Shown: in pieces, positions 9,021 through 21,391 of the stretch
How positions within the stretch are numbered: the first letter of the stretch is position 1
Layout: each line of letters starts with the position of its first letter
From: Liolophura sinensis
Taxonomy: Eukaryota > Mollusca > Polyplacophora > Chitonida > Chitonidae
Length of the DNA: 38,651 bases
NCBI RefSeq assembly: GCF_032854445.1
Contig: NW_027018341.1
Coordinates: 1 to 38,651, forward strand
Direction of reading: 5' to 3'
Notes under the pieces: generated by a model
Databases searched by the model: none
The model's input: only the letters and a program-made list of their open reading frames with translations
What the model was told of the DNA's origin: nothing
Position numbers and translations under genes: made by a program

Positions 9021-10960
9021 TTTATGTACAAATGGTGTGGTTTTTCTACACGTAGATAAAGACATTGAGATTGTCTTGGACTTAGAAGTAAGACAATGGC
9101 TGGGTGAGTTAAATGGGCTTAGCCCAAAGATTTGACGTCTTCTGGGCTACCGAAGGGCACATAACTTATAGTCAAAAGTTGAATATAGTAATGACCAGTC
9201 GCGATTGTACAGAGTACAGTGTAGCCGATTTCAATTAACAAAAAGACCAGGCAAAAATGCAAAAGTGGAAAAACTGTTCCAGCGCTGCTGGTAAGAGGCT
9301 AATCCGACGTATTTTGTGACGAGAAATCGAATGGTGCAAACCGCGTTGCTCTCCGACCAATACTTTTGGCTGTAGTGACAATTGAATGATCATTTATGTC
9401 ATAATCACGTGCCCAGCAACGGCTCTTACTCCATGGAAACCAGGGAAATTTGCAATTTTTCAACAGCTGCCGATGCCTGGCTCAATTCCGCATCTTTTGG
9501 CACCTTACTGAAGTGGGTTAGTGTTCAGTTGTACTTTTTACAGCAGACTGTATCAAGTACCTTGTGTTTTTTATGTACAAATGGTCTGGTTTTTCTACAC
9601 GTAGATAAAGACATTGAGATTGTCTTGCACTTAGAAGTAAGACAATTGCTGGGTGAGTTAAATGGGCTTAGCCCAAAGATTTCAGGTCTTCTGGGCTACC
9701 GAAGGGCACATAACTTATAGTCAAAAGTTGAATATAGTAATGACCAGTCGCGATTGTACAGAGTACAGTGTAGCCGATTTCAATTAACAAAAAGACCAGG
9801 CAAAAATGCAAAAGTGGAAAAACTGTTCCAGTGCTACTAGTAAGAGCCTAATCCGACGTATTTTGTGACGATAAATCGAATGGTGCAAACCGCGTTGCTC
9901 TCCGACCAATACTTTTGGCTGTAGCGACAGATCAATGATCATTGATGTCATAATCACGTGCCCAGCAACGGCTCTTACTCCATGGAAACCAGGGATATTT
10001 GCAATTTTTTAACAGCTGCCGATGCCTGGCCCAATTCCACATCTTTTGGCACCTTATAAATGTGGGTCAGTGTTTAGTTGTACTTTTTACAGCAGACTGT
10101 ATCAAGTACCTTGTGTTTTTTATGTACAAATGGTGTGGTTTTTCTACACGTAGATAAAGACATTGAGATTGTCTTGGACTTAGAAGTAAGACAATTGCTG
10201 GGTGAGTTAAATGGGCTTAGCCGAAAGATTTGACGTCTTCTGGGCTACCGAAGGGCACATAACTTATAGTCAAAAGTTGAATATAGTAATGACCAGTCGC
10301 GATTGTACAGAGTACAGTGTAGCCGATTTCAATTAACAAAAAGACCAGGTAAAAATGCAAAAGTGGAAAAACTGTTCCAGTGCTGCTGGTAAGAGGCTAA
10401 TCCGACGTATTTTGTGACGAGAAATCGAATGGTGCAAACCGCATTGCTCTCCGACCAATACTTTTGGCTGTAGTGACAATTGAATGATCATTTATGTCAT
10501 AATCACGTGCCCAGCAACGGCTCTTACTCCATGGAAACCAGGGAAATTTGCAATTTTTCAACAGCTGCCGATGCCTGGCTCAATTCCGCATCTTTTGGCA
10601 CCTTATAAATGTGGGTCAGTGTTTAGTTGTACTTTTTACAGCAGACTGTATCAAGTACCTTGTGTTTTTTATGTACAAATGGTCTGGTTTTTCTACACGT
10701 AGATAAAGACATTGAGATTGTCTTGGACTTAGAAGTAAGACAATTGCTGGGTGAGTTAAATGGGCTTAGCCCAAAGATTTCAGGTCTTCTGGACTACCGA
10801 TGGGAACATAACTTATAGTCAAAAGTTGAATATAGTAATGACCAGTCGCAATTGTACAGAGTACAGTGTAGCCGATTTCAATTAACAAAAAGACCAGGTA
10901 AAAATGCAAAAGTGGAAAAACTGTTCCAGTGCTGCTGGTAAGAGGCTAATCCGACGTATT

Positions 10961-12607
10961 TTGTGACGACAAATCGAATGGTGCAAACCGCATTGCTCTC
11001 CGACCAATACTTTTGGCTGTAGTGACAATTGAATGATCATTTGTCATAATCACGTGCCCAGCAACGGCTCTTACTCCATGGAAACCAGGGAAATTTGCAA
11101 TTTTTCAACAGCTGCCGATGCCTGGCTCAATTCCGCATCTTTTGGCACCTTACTGAAGTGGGTTAGTGTTCAGTTGTACTTTTTACAGCAGACTGTATCA
11201 AGTACCTTGTGTTTTTCACGTACAAATGGTGTGGTTTTTCTACACGTAGATAAAGACATTGAGATTGTCTTGCACTTAGAAGTAAGGCAATTGCTGGGTG
11301 AGTTAAATGGGCTTAGCCCAAAGATTTCAGGTCTTCTGGGCTACCGAAGGGCACATAACTTATAGTAAAAAGTTGAATATAGTAATGACCAGTCGCGATT
11401 GTACAGAGTACAGTGTAGCCGATTTCAATTAACAAAAAGACCAGGCAAAAATGCAAAAGTGGAAAAACTGTTCCAGTGCTACTACTAGGAGCCTAATCCG
11501 ACGTATTTTGTGACGAGAAATCGAATGGTGCAAACCGCGTTGCTCTCCGACCAATACGTTAGGCTGTAGCGACAGATCAATGATCATTGATGTCATAATC
11601 ACGTGCCCAGCAACGGCTCTTACTCCATGGAAACCAGGGATATTTGCAATTTTTTAACAGCTGCCGATGCCTGGCCCAATTTCCACATCTTTTGGCACCT
11701 TATAAATGTGGGTCAGTGTTTAGTTGTACTTTTTACAGCAGACTGTATCAAGTACCTTGTGTTTTTTATGTACAAATGGTGTGGTTTTTCTACACGTAGA
11801 TAAAGACATTGAGATTGTCTTGGACTTAGAAGTAAGACAATTGCTGGGTGAGTTAAATGGGCTTAGCCCAAAGATTTGACGTCTTCTGGGCTACCAAAGG
11901 GCACATAACTTATAATCAAAAGTTGAATATAGTAATGACCAGTCGCGATTGTACAGAGTACAGTGTAGCCGATTTCAATTAACAAAAAGACCAGGTAAAA
12001 ATGCAAAAGTGGAAAAACTGTTCCAGTGCTGCTGGTAAGAGGCTAATCCGACGTATTTTGTGACGAGAAATCGAATGGTGCAAACCGCGTTGCTCTCCGA
12101 CCAATACTTTTGGCTGTAGTGACAATTGAATGATAATTTATGTCATAATCACGTGCCCAGCAACGGCTCTTACTCCATGGAAACCAGGGAAATTTGCAAT
12201 TTTTCAACAGCTGCCGATGCCTGGCTCAATTCCGCATCTTTTGGCACCTTATAAATGTGGGTAAGTGTTTAGTTGTACTTTTCACAGCAGACTGTATCAA
12301 GTACCTTGTGTTTTTTATGTACAAATGGTGTGGTTTTTTCTACACGTAGATAAAGACATTGAGATTGTCTTGGACTTAGAAATAAGACAATTGCTGGGTG
12401 AGTTAAATGGGCTTAGCCCAAAGATTTGACGTCTTCTGGGCTACCGAAGGGCACATAACTTATAGTCAAAAGTTGAATATAGTAATGACCAGTCGCGATT
12501 GTACAGAGTACAGTGTAGCCGATTTCAATTAACAAAAAGACCAGGTAAAAATGCAAAAGTGGAAAAACTGTTCCAGTGCTGCTGGTAAGAGGCTAATCCG
12601 ACGTATT
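10961..12607 (+). repeat. Three-unit block duplicated at 31824-33468 (38 units away)
   Basis: Units 21-23 match units 59-61. Shared rare features are CATTTGTCAT, CTACTACTAGGAGCC, TACCAAAGG with TTATAATC, GATAATTTATG and GGGTAAGTG. Differences include CAATACGTTAGG against CAATACTTTAGG, one extra T in each of units 22 and 23, and the CAGG/GACG site in the third unit. Confidence 0.82.
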
Positions 12608-13156
12608 TTGTGACGATAAATCGAATGGTGCAATCCGCGTTGCTCTCCGACCAATACTTTTGGCTGTAGCGACAATTGAATGATCATTTATGTCATAATC
12701 ACGTGCCCAGCAACGGCTCTTACTCCATGGAAACCAGGGAAATTTGCAATTTTTCAACAGCTGCCGATGCCTGGCTCAATTCCGCATCTTTTGGCACCTT
12801 ACTGAAGTGGGTTAGTGTTCAGTTGTACTTTTTACAGCAGACTGTATCAAGTACCTTGTGTTTTTTATGTACAAATGGTCTGGTTTTTCTACACGTAGAT
12901 AAAGACATTGACATCGTCTTGCACTTAGAAGTAAGGCAATTGCTGGGTGAGTAAAATGGGCTTAGCCCAAAGATTTGACGTCTTCTGGGCTACCGAAGGG
13001 CACATAACTTATAGTCAAAAGTTGAATATAGTAATGACCAGTCGCGATTGTACAGAGTACAGTGTAGCCGATTTCAATCAACAAAAAGACCGGGCAAAAA
13101 TGCAAAAGTGGAAAAACTGTTCCAGTGCTACTAGTAAGAGCCTAATCCGACGTATT

Positions 13157-14254
13157 TTGTGACGAGAAATCGAATGGTGCAAACCGCGTTGCTCTCCGAC
13201 CAATACTTTAGGCTGTAGCGACAGATCAATGATCATTGATGTCATAATCACGTGCCCAGCAACGGCTCTTACTCCATGGAAACCAGGGATATTTGCAATT
13301 TTTTAACAGCTGCCGATGCCTGGCTCAATTCCACATCTTTTGGCACCTTATAAATGTGGGTCAGTGTTTAGTTGTACTTTTTACAGCAGACTGTATCAAG
13401 TACCTTGTGTTTTTTATGTACAAATGGTGTGGTTTTTCTACACATAGATAAAGACATTGAGATTGTCTTGGACTTAGAAGTAAGACAATTGCTGGGTGAG
13501 TTAAATGGGCTTAGCCCAAAGATTTGACGTCTTCTGGGCTACCGAAGGGCACATAACTTATAGTCAAAAGTTGAATATAGTAATGACCAGTCGCGATTGT
13601 ACAGAGTACAGTGTAGCCGGTTTCAATTAACAAAAAGACCAGGTAAAAATGCAAAAGTGGAAAAACTGTTCCAGTGCTGCTGGTAAGAGGCTAATCCGAC
13701 GTATTTTGTGACGAGAAATCGAATGGTGCAAACGGCGTTGCTCTCCGACCAATACTTTTGGCTGTAGTGACAATTGAATGATCATTTATGTCATAATCAC
13801 GTGCCCAGCAACGGCTCTTACTCCATGGAAACCAGGGAAATTTGCAATTTTTCAACAGCTGCCGATGCCTGGCTCAATTCCGCATCTTTTGGCACCTTAC
13901 TGAAGTGGGTTAGTGTTCAGTTGTACTTTTTACAGCAGACTGTATCAAGTACCTTGTGTTTTTTATGTACAAATGGTCTGGTTTTTCTACACGTAGATAA
14001 AGACATTGACATCGTCTTGCACTTAGAAGTAAGGCAATTGCTGGGTGAGTAAAATGGGCTTAGCCCAAAGATTTCAGGTCTTCTGGGCTACCGAAGGGCA
14101 CATAACTTATAGTCAAAAGTTGAATATAGTAATGACCAGTCGCGATTGTACAGAGTACAGTGTAGCCGATTTCAATTAACAAAAAGACCAGGCAAAAATG
14201 CAAAAGTGGAAAAACTGTTCCAGTGCTACTAGTAAGAGCCTAATCCGACGTATT
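13157..14254 (+). repeat. Units 25-26: A, B
   Basis: Unit 25 (13157-13705) is class A with TTTAGGCTG, GGCTCAATTCCACATC and ACACATAGAT. Unit 26 (13706-14254) is class B with GACATCGTC and GAGTAAAATGG, the same linked pair as units 24 and 65. With unit 24 in front, this is a short B-A-B run in which the two B units share rare variants and differ at the CAGG/GACG site. Confidence 0.83.
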
Positions 14255-17200
14255 TTGTGACGAGAAATCGAATGGTGCAAACCGCGTTGCTCTCCGACCA
14301 ATACTTTAGGCTGTAGCGACAGATCAATGATCATTGATATCATAATCACGTGCCCAGCAACGGCTCTTACTCCATGGAAACCAGGGATATTTGCAATTTT
14401 TTAACAGCTGCCGATGCCTGGCCCAATTCCACATCTTTTGGCACCTTATAAATGTGGGTCAGTGTTTAGTTGTACTTTTTACAGCAGACTGTATCAAGTA
14501 CCTTGTGTTTTTCATGTACAAATGGTGTGGTTTTTCTACACGTAGATAAAGACATTGAGATTGTCTTGGACTTAGAAGTAAGACAATTGCTGGGTGAGTT
14601 AAATGGGCTTAGCCCAAAGATTTGACGTCTTCTGGGCTACCGAAGGGCACATAACTTATAGTCAAAAGTTGAATATAGTAATGACCAGTCGCGATTGTAC
14701 AGAGTACAGTGTAGCCGATTTCAATTAACAAAAAGACCAGGTAAAAATGCAAAAGTGGAAAAACTGTTCCAGTGCTGCTGGTAAGAGGCTATTCCGACGT
14801 ATTTTGTGACGAGAAATCGAATGGTGCAAACGGCGTTGCTCTCCGACCAATACTTTTGGCTGTAGTGACAATTGAATGATCATTTATGTCATAATCACGT
14901 GCCCAGCAACGGCTCTTACTCCATGGAAACCAGGGAAATTTGCAATTTTTCAACAGCTGCCGATGCCTGCCTCAATTCCACATCTTTTGGCACCTTATAA
15001 ATGTGGGTCAGTGTTTAGTTGTACTTTTCACAGCAGACTGTATCAAGTACCTTGTGGTTTTCAGGTACAAATGGTGTGGTTTTTCTACACGTAGATAAAG
15101 ACATTGAGATTGTCTTGCACTTAGAAGTAAGGCAATTGCTGGGTGAGTTAAATGGGCTTAGCCCAAAGATTTGACGTCTTCTGGGCTACCGAAGGGCACA
15201 TAACTTATAGTCAAAAGTTGAATATAGTAATGACCAGTCGCGATTGTACAGAGTGCAGTGTAGCCGATTTCAATTAACAAAAAGACCAGGCAAAAATGCA
15301 AAAGTGGAAAAACTGTTCCAGTGCTACTAGTAAGAGGCTAATCCGACGTATTTTGTGACGAGAAATCGAATGGTGCGAACCGCGCTGCTCTCCGACCAAT
15401 ACTTTTGGCTGTAGTGACAATTGAATGATCATTTATGTCATAATCACGTGCCCAGCAACGGCTCTTACTCCATGGAAACCAGGGAAATTTGCAATTTTTC
15501 AACAGCTGCCGATGCCTGGCTCAATTCCGCATCTTTTGGCACCTTACTGAAGTGGGTTAGTGTTCAGTTGTACTTTTTACAGCAGACTGTATCAAGTACC
15601 TTGTGTTTTTCACGTACAAATGGTGTGGTTTTTATACACGTAGATAAAGACATTGAGATTGTCTTGCACTTAGAAGTAAGGCAATTGCTGGGTGAGTTAA
15701 ATGGGCTTAGCCCAAAGATTTCAGGTCTTCTGGGCTACCGAAGGGCACATAACTTATAGTCAAAAGTTGAATATAGTAATGACCAGTCGCGATTGTACAG
15801 AGTACAGTGTAGCCGATTTCAATTAACAAAAAGACCAGGTAAAAATGCAAAAGTGGAAAAACTGTTCCAGTGCTACTAGTAAGAGCCTAATCCGACGTAT
15901 TTTGTGACGATAAATCGAATGGTGGAAACCGCGTTGCTCTCCGACCAATACTTTTGGCTGTAGCGACAGATCAATGATCATTGATGTCATAATCACGTGC
16001 CCAGCAACGGCTCTTACTCCATGGAAACCAGGGATATTTGCAATTTTTTAACAGCTGCCGATGCCTGGCCCAATTCCACATCTTTTGGCACCTTATAAAT
16101 GTGGGTCAGTGTTTAGTTGTACTTTTTACAGCAGACTGTATCAAGTACCTTGTGTTTTTTATGTACAAATGGTGTGGTTTTTCTACACGTAAATAAAGAC
16201 ATTGAGATTGTCTTGGACTTAGAAGTAAGACAATTGCTGGGTGAGTTAAATGGGCTTAGCCCAAAGATTTGACGTCTTCTGGGCTACCGAAGGGCACATA
16301 ACTTATAGTCAAAAGTTGAATATAGTAATGACCAGTCGCGATTGTACAGAGTACAGTGTAGCCGATTTCAATTAACAAAAAGACCAGGTAAAAATGCAAA
16401 AGTGGAAAAACTGTTCCAGTGCTGCTGGTAAGAGGCTAATCCGACGTATTTTGTGACGAGAAATCGAATGGTGCAAACCGCATTGCTCTCCGACCAATAC
16501 TTGTGGCTGTAGTGACAATTGAATGATCATTTATGTCATAATCACGTGCCCAGCAACGGCTCTTACTCCATGGAAACCAGGGAAATTTGCAATTTTTCAA
16601 CAGCTGCCGATGCCTGGCTCAATTCTGCATCTTTTGGCACCTTATAAATGTGGGTCAGTGTTTAGTTGTACTTTTTACAGCAGACTGTATCAAGTACCTT
16701 GTGTTTTTTATGTACAAATGGTCTGGTTTTTCTACACGTAGATAAAGACATTGAGATTGTCTTAAACTTAGAAGTAAGACAATTGCTGGGTGAGTTAAAT
16801 GGGCTTAGCCCAAAGATTTGACGTCTTCTGGGCTACCGAAGGGCACATAACTTATAGTCAAAAGTTGAATATAGTAATGACCAGTCGCGATTGTACAGAG
16901 TACAGTGTAGCCGATTTCAATTAACAAAAAGAGCAGGTAAAAATGCAAAAGTGGAAAAACTGTTCCAGTGCTGCTGGTAAGAGGCTAATCCGACGTATTT
17001 TGTGACGAGAAATCGAATGGTGCAAACCGCGTTGCTCTCCGACCAATACTTTTGGCTGTAGCGACAATTGATTAATCATTGATGTCATAATCACGTGCCC
17101 AGCAACGGCTCTTACTCCATGGAAACCAGGGAAATTTGCAATTTTTTAACAGCTGCCGATGCCTGGCTCAATTCCGCATCTTTTGGCACCTTACTGAAGT

Positions 17201-17548
17201 GGGTCAGTGTTCAGTTGTACTTTTTACAGCAGACTGTATCAAGTACCTTGTGGTTTTCAGGTACAAATGGTGTGGTTTTTCTACACGTAGATAAAGACAT
17301 TGAAATTGTCTTGCACTTAGAAGTAAGGCAATTGCTGGGTGAGTTAAATGGGCTTAGCCCAAAGATTTCAGGTCTTCTGGGCTACCGAAGGGCACATAAC
17401 TTATAGTCAAAAGTTGAATATAGTAATGACCAGTCGCGATTGTACAGAGTACAGTGTAGCCGATTTTAATTAACAAAAAGACCAGGTAAAAATGCAAAAG
17501 TGGAAAAACTGTTCCAGTGCTGCTGGTAAGAGGCTAATCCGACGTATT
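14255..17548 (+). repeat. Units 27-32: two turns of A-D-B
   Basis: Unit starts are 14255, 14804, 15353, 15902, 16451 and 17000, all 549 bp. Units 28 and 31 are D and units 29 and 32 are B. Unit 28 has GTGGTTTTCAGG, as unit 32 also does, so the trimer turns share local variants. Unit 29 has the private GCGAACCGCGC and GTTTTTATACACG. Unit 32 has GATTAATCATTGATG in the first variable segment. Confidence 0.83.
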
Positions 17549-17649
17549 TTGTGACGAGAAATCGAATGGTGCAAACCGCATTGCTCTCCGACCAATACTT
17601 TTGGCTGTAGTGACAATTGAATGATCATTTATGTCATAATCACGTGCCC

Positions 17650-18618
17650 AGCAACGGCTCTTACTCCATGGAAACCAGGGAAATTTGCAATTTTTCAACA
17701 GCTGCCGATGCCTGGCTCAATTCCGCATCTTTTGGCACCTTATAATTGTGGGTCAGTGTTTAGTTGTACTTTTCACAGCAGACTGTATCAAGTACCTTGT
17801 GTTTTTAATGTACAAATGGTCTGGTTTTTCTACACGTAGATAAAGACATTGAGATTGTCTTGGACTTAGAAGTAAGACAATTGCTGGGTGAGTTAAATGG
17901 GCTTAGCCGAAAGATTTGACGTCTTCTGGGCTACCGAAGGGCACATAACTTATAGTCAAAAGTTGAATATAGTAATGACCAGTCGCGATTGTACAGAGTA
18001 CAGTGTAGCCGATTTCAATTAACAAAAAGACCAGGTAAAAATGCAAAAGTGGAAAAACTGTTCCAGTGCTACTAGTAAGAGCCTAATCCGATGTATTTTG
18101 TGACGAGAAATCGAATGGTGCAATCCGCGTTGCTCTCCGACCAATACTTTTGGCTGTAGCGACAATTGAATGATCATTGATGTCATAATCACGTGCCCAG
18201 CAACGGCTCTTACTCCATGGAAACCAGGGATATTTGCAATTTTTTAACAGCTGCCGATGCCTGGCTCAATTCCGCATCTTTTGGCACCTTATTCATGTGG
18301 GTCTGTGGTCAGTTGTACTTTTTACAGCAGCCTGTATCAAGTACCTTGTGTTTTTCACGTACAAATGGTGTGGTTTTTCTACACGTAGATAAAGACATTG
18401 AGATTATCTTGGACTTAGAAGTAAGACAATTGCTGGGTGAGTTAAATGGGCTTGGCCCAAAGATTTCAGGTCTTCTGGGCTACCGAAGGGAACATAACTT
18501 ATAGTCAAAAGTTGAATATAGTAATGACCAGTCGCGATTGTACAGAGTACAGTGTAGCCGATTTCAATTAACAAAAAGACCAGGCAAAAATGCAAAAGTG
18601 GAAAAACTGTTCCAGTGC
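17650..18618 (+). repeat. Block duplicated at about 20395-21363 (5 units away)
   Basis: The bodies of units 33-34 match units 38-39. Shared and otherwise unseen are TATAATTGTGGG, GTTTTTAATGTAC and GATTATCTTGG. The match breaks at GCTGCTGG (unit 34) against GCTACTAG (unit 39). Confidence 0.78.
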
Positions 18619-19310
18619 TGCTGGTAAGAGGCTAATCCGACGTATTTTGTGACGAGAAATCGAATGGTGCAAACCGCATTGCTCTCCGACCAATACTTTT
18701 GGCTGTAGTGACAATTGAATGATCATTTATGTCATAATCACGTGCCCAGCAACGGCTCTTACTCCATGGAAACCAGGGAAATTTGCAATTTTTCAACAGC
18801 TGCCGATGCCTGGCTCAATTCCGCATCTTTTGGCACGTTATAAATGTGGGTCAGTGTTTAGTTGTACTTTTTACAGCAGACTGTATCAAGTACCTTGTGT
18901 TTTTTATGTACAAATGGTGTGGTTTTTCTACACGTAGATAAAGACATTGAGATTGTCTTGCACTTAGAAGTAAGGCAATTGCTGGGTGAGTTAAATGGGC
19001 TTAGCCCAAAGATTTGACGTCTTCTGGGCTACCGAAGGGCACATAACTTATAGTCAAAAGTTGAATATAGTAATGACCAGTCGCGATTGTACAGAGTGCA
19101 GTGTAGCCGATTTCAATTAACAAAAAGACCAGGCAAAAATGCAAAAGTGGAAAAACTGTTCCAGTGCTACTAGTAAGAGGCTAATCCGACGTATTTTGTG
19201 ACGAGAAATCGAATGGTGCAAACCGCGTTGCTCTCCGACCAATACTTTTGGCTGTAGTGACAATTGAATGATCATTTATGTCATAATCACGTGCCCAGCA
19301 ACGGCTCTTA

Positions 19311-19744
19311 CTCCATGGAAACCAGGGAAATTTGCAATTTTTCAACAGCTGCCGATGCCTGGCTCAATTCCGCATCTTTTGGCACCTTACTGAAGTGGGT
19401 TAGTGTTCAGTTGTACTTTTCACAGCAGACTGTATCAAGTATCTTGTGTTTTTCACGTACAATTGGTGTGGTTTTTCTACACGTAGATAAAGACATTGAG
19501 ATTGTCTTGCACTTAGAAGTAAGACAATTGCTGGGTGAGTTAAATGGGCTTAGCCCAAAGATTTGACATCTTCTGGGCTACCGAAGGGCACATAACTTAT
19601 AGTCAAAAGTTGAATATAGTAATGACCAGTCGCGATTGTACAGAGTACAGTGTAGCCGATTTCAATTAACAAAAAGACCAGGCAGAAATGCAAAAGTGGA
19701 AAAACTGTTCCAGTGCTACTAGTAAGAGCCTAATCCGATGTATT
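19311..19744 (+). repeat. Part of unit 36 duplicated at about 21507-21940 (4 units away)
   Basis: Units 36 and 40 alone share AGTATCTTGTG and ACAATTGGTG together with TTTTCACAGCAG in a class B background, and both end CCGATGTATT. The fronts of the two units differ. Confidence 0.7.
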
Positions 19745-21391
19745 TTGTGACGAGAAATCGAATGGTGCAAACCGCGTTGCTCTCCGACCAATACTTTTGG
19801 CTGTAGTGACAGATCAATGATCATTGATGTCATAATCACGTGCCCAGCAACGGCTCTTACTCCATGGAAACCAGGGATATTTGCAATTTTTTAACAGCTG
19901 CCGATGCCTGGCCCAATTCCACATCTTTTGGCACCTTATAAATGTGGGTCAGTGTTTAGTTGTACTTTTTACAGCAGACTGTATCAAGTACCTTGTGTTT
20001 TTTATGTACAAATGGTGTGGTTTTTCTACACGTAGATAAAGACATTGAGATTGTCTTGGACTTAGAAGTAAGACAATTGCTGGGTGAGTTAAATGGGCTT
20101 AGCCCAAAGATTTGACGTCTTCTGGGCTACCGAAGGGCACATAACTTATAATCAAAAGTTGAATATAGTAATGACCAGTCGCGATTGTACAGAGTACAGT
20201 GTAGCCGATTTCAATTAACAAAAACACCAGGTAAAAATGCAAAAGTGGAAAAACTGTTCCAGTGCTGCTGGTAAGAGGCTAATCCGACGTATTTTGTGAC
20301 GAGAAATCGAATGGTGCAAACCGCGTTGCTCTCCGACCAATACTTTTGGCTGTAGTGACAATTGAATGATAATTTATGTCATAATCACGTGCCCAGCAAC
20401 GGCTCTTACTCCATGGAAACCAGGGAAATTTGCAATTTTTCAACAGCTGCCGATGCCTGGCTCAATTCCGCATCTTTTGGCACCTTATAATTGTGGGTCA
20501 GTGTTTAGTTGTACTTTTCACAGCAGACTGTATCAAGTACCTTGTGTTTTTAATGTACAAATGGTCTGGTTTTTCTACACGTAGATAAAGACATTGAGAT
20601 TGTCTTGGACTTAGAAGTAAGACAATTGCTGGGTGAGTTAAATGGGCTTAGCCCAAAGATTTGACGTCTTCTGGGCTACCGAAGGGCACATAACTTATAG
20701 TCAAAAGTTGAATATAGTAATGACCAGTCGCGATTGTACAGAGTACAGTGTAGCCGATTTCAATTAACAAAAAGACCAGGTAAAAATGCAAAAGTGGAAA
20801 AACTGTTCCAGTGCTACTAGTAAGAGCCTAATCCGATGTATTTTGTGACGAGAAATCGAATGGTGCAATCCGCGTTGCTCTCCGACCAATACTTTTGGCT
20901 GTAGCGACAATTGAATGATCATTGATGTCATAATCACGTGCCCAGCAACGGCTCTTACTCCATGGAAACCAGGGATATTTGCAATTTTTTAACAGCTGCC
21001 GATGCCTGGCTCAATTCCGCATCTTTTGGCACCTTATTCATGTGGGTCTGTGGTCAGTTGTACTTTTTACAGCAGCCTGTATCAAGTACCTTGTGTTTTT
21101 CACGTACAAATGGTGTGGTTTTTCTACACGTAGATAAAGACATTGAGATTATCTTGGACTTAGAAGTAAGACAATTGCTGGGTGAGTTAAATGGGCTTGG
21201 CCCAAAGATTTCAGGTCTTCTGGGCTACCGAAGGGAACATAACTTATAGTCAAAAGTTGAATATAGTAATGACCAGTCGCGATTGTACAGAGTACAGTGT
21301 AGCCGATTTCAATTAACAAAAAGACCAGGCAAAAATGCAAAAGTGGAAAAACTGTTCCAGTGCTACTAGTAACAGCCTAATCCGACGTATT
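19745..21391 (+). repeat. Units 37-39: A, D, C
   Basis: Unit starts are 19745, 20294 and 20843. Unit 37 begins AGTGACAGATC, a C-to-T form of the class A AGCGACAGATC. Unit 38 combines GATAATTTATG, seen in units 23 and 61, with TATAATTGTGGG of unit 33. Unit 39 is class C and ends CTAGTAACAGCC. Confidence 0.82.

Larger units (their letters stand above)
8773..13156 (+). repeat. Units 17-24: A-variant, B, A, D, B, A, D, B
   Basis: Unit starts are 8773, 9314, 9863, 10412, 10961, 11508, 12058 and 12608. With unit 16 (8224) in front, this is three turns of an A-(A/D)-B trimer of about 1.65 kb. Unit 17 has a 7-bp deletion at 9008-9010 and one T fewer in a homopolymer (541 bp). Unit 20 has the private GGACTACCGATGGG. 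Unit 21 lacks two bases in CATTTGTCAT and ends CTACTACTAGGAGCC. Unit 23 has GAATGATAATTT. Unit 24 has GACATCGTC and GAGTAAAATGG. Confidence 0.84.
17549..19744 (+). repeat. Units 33-36: D, C, D, B
   Basis: Unit starts are 17549, 18098, 18647 and 19196. Unit 33 has TATAATTGTGGG and GTTTTTAATGTAC, shared only with unit 38. Unit 34 is class C with GATTATCTTGG, shared only with unit 39. Unit 35 has GGCACGTTATAAATG. Unit 36 is class B with AGTATCTTGTG and ACAATTGGTG, shared only with unit 40. Confidence 0.83.
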
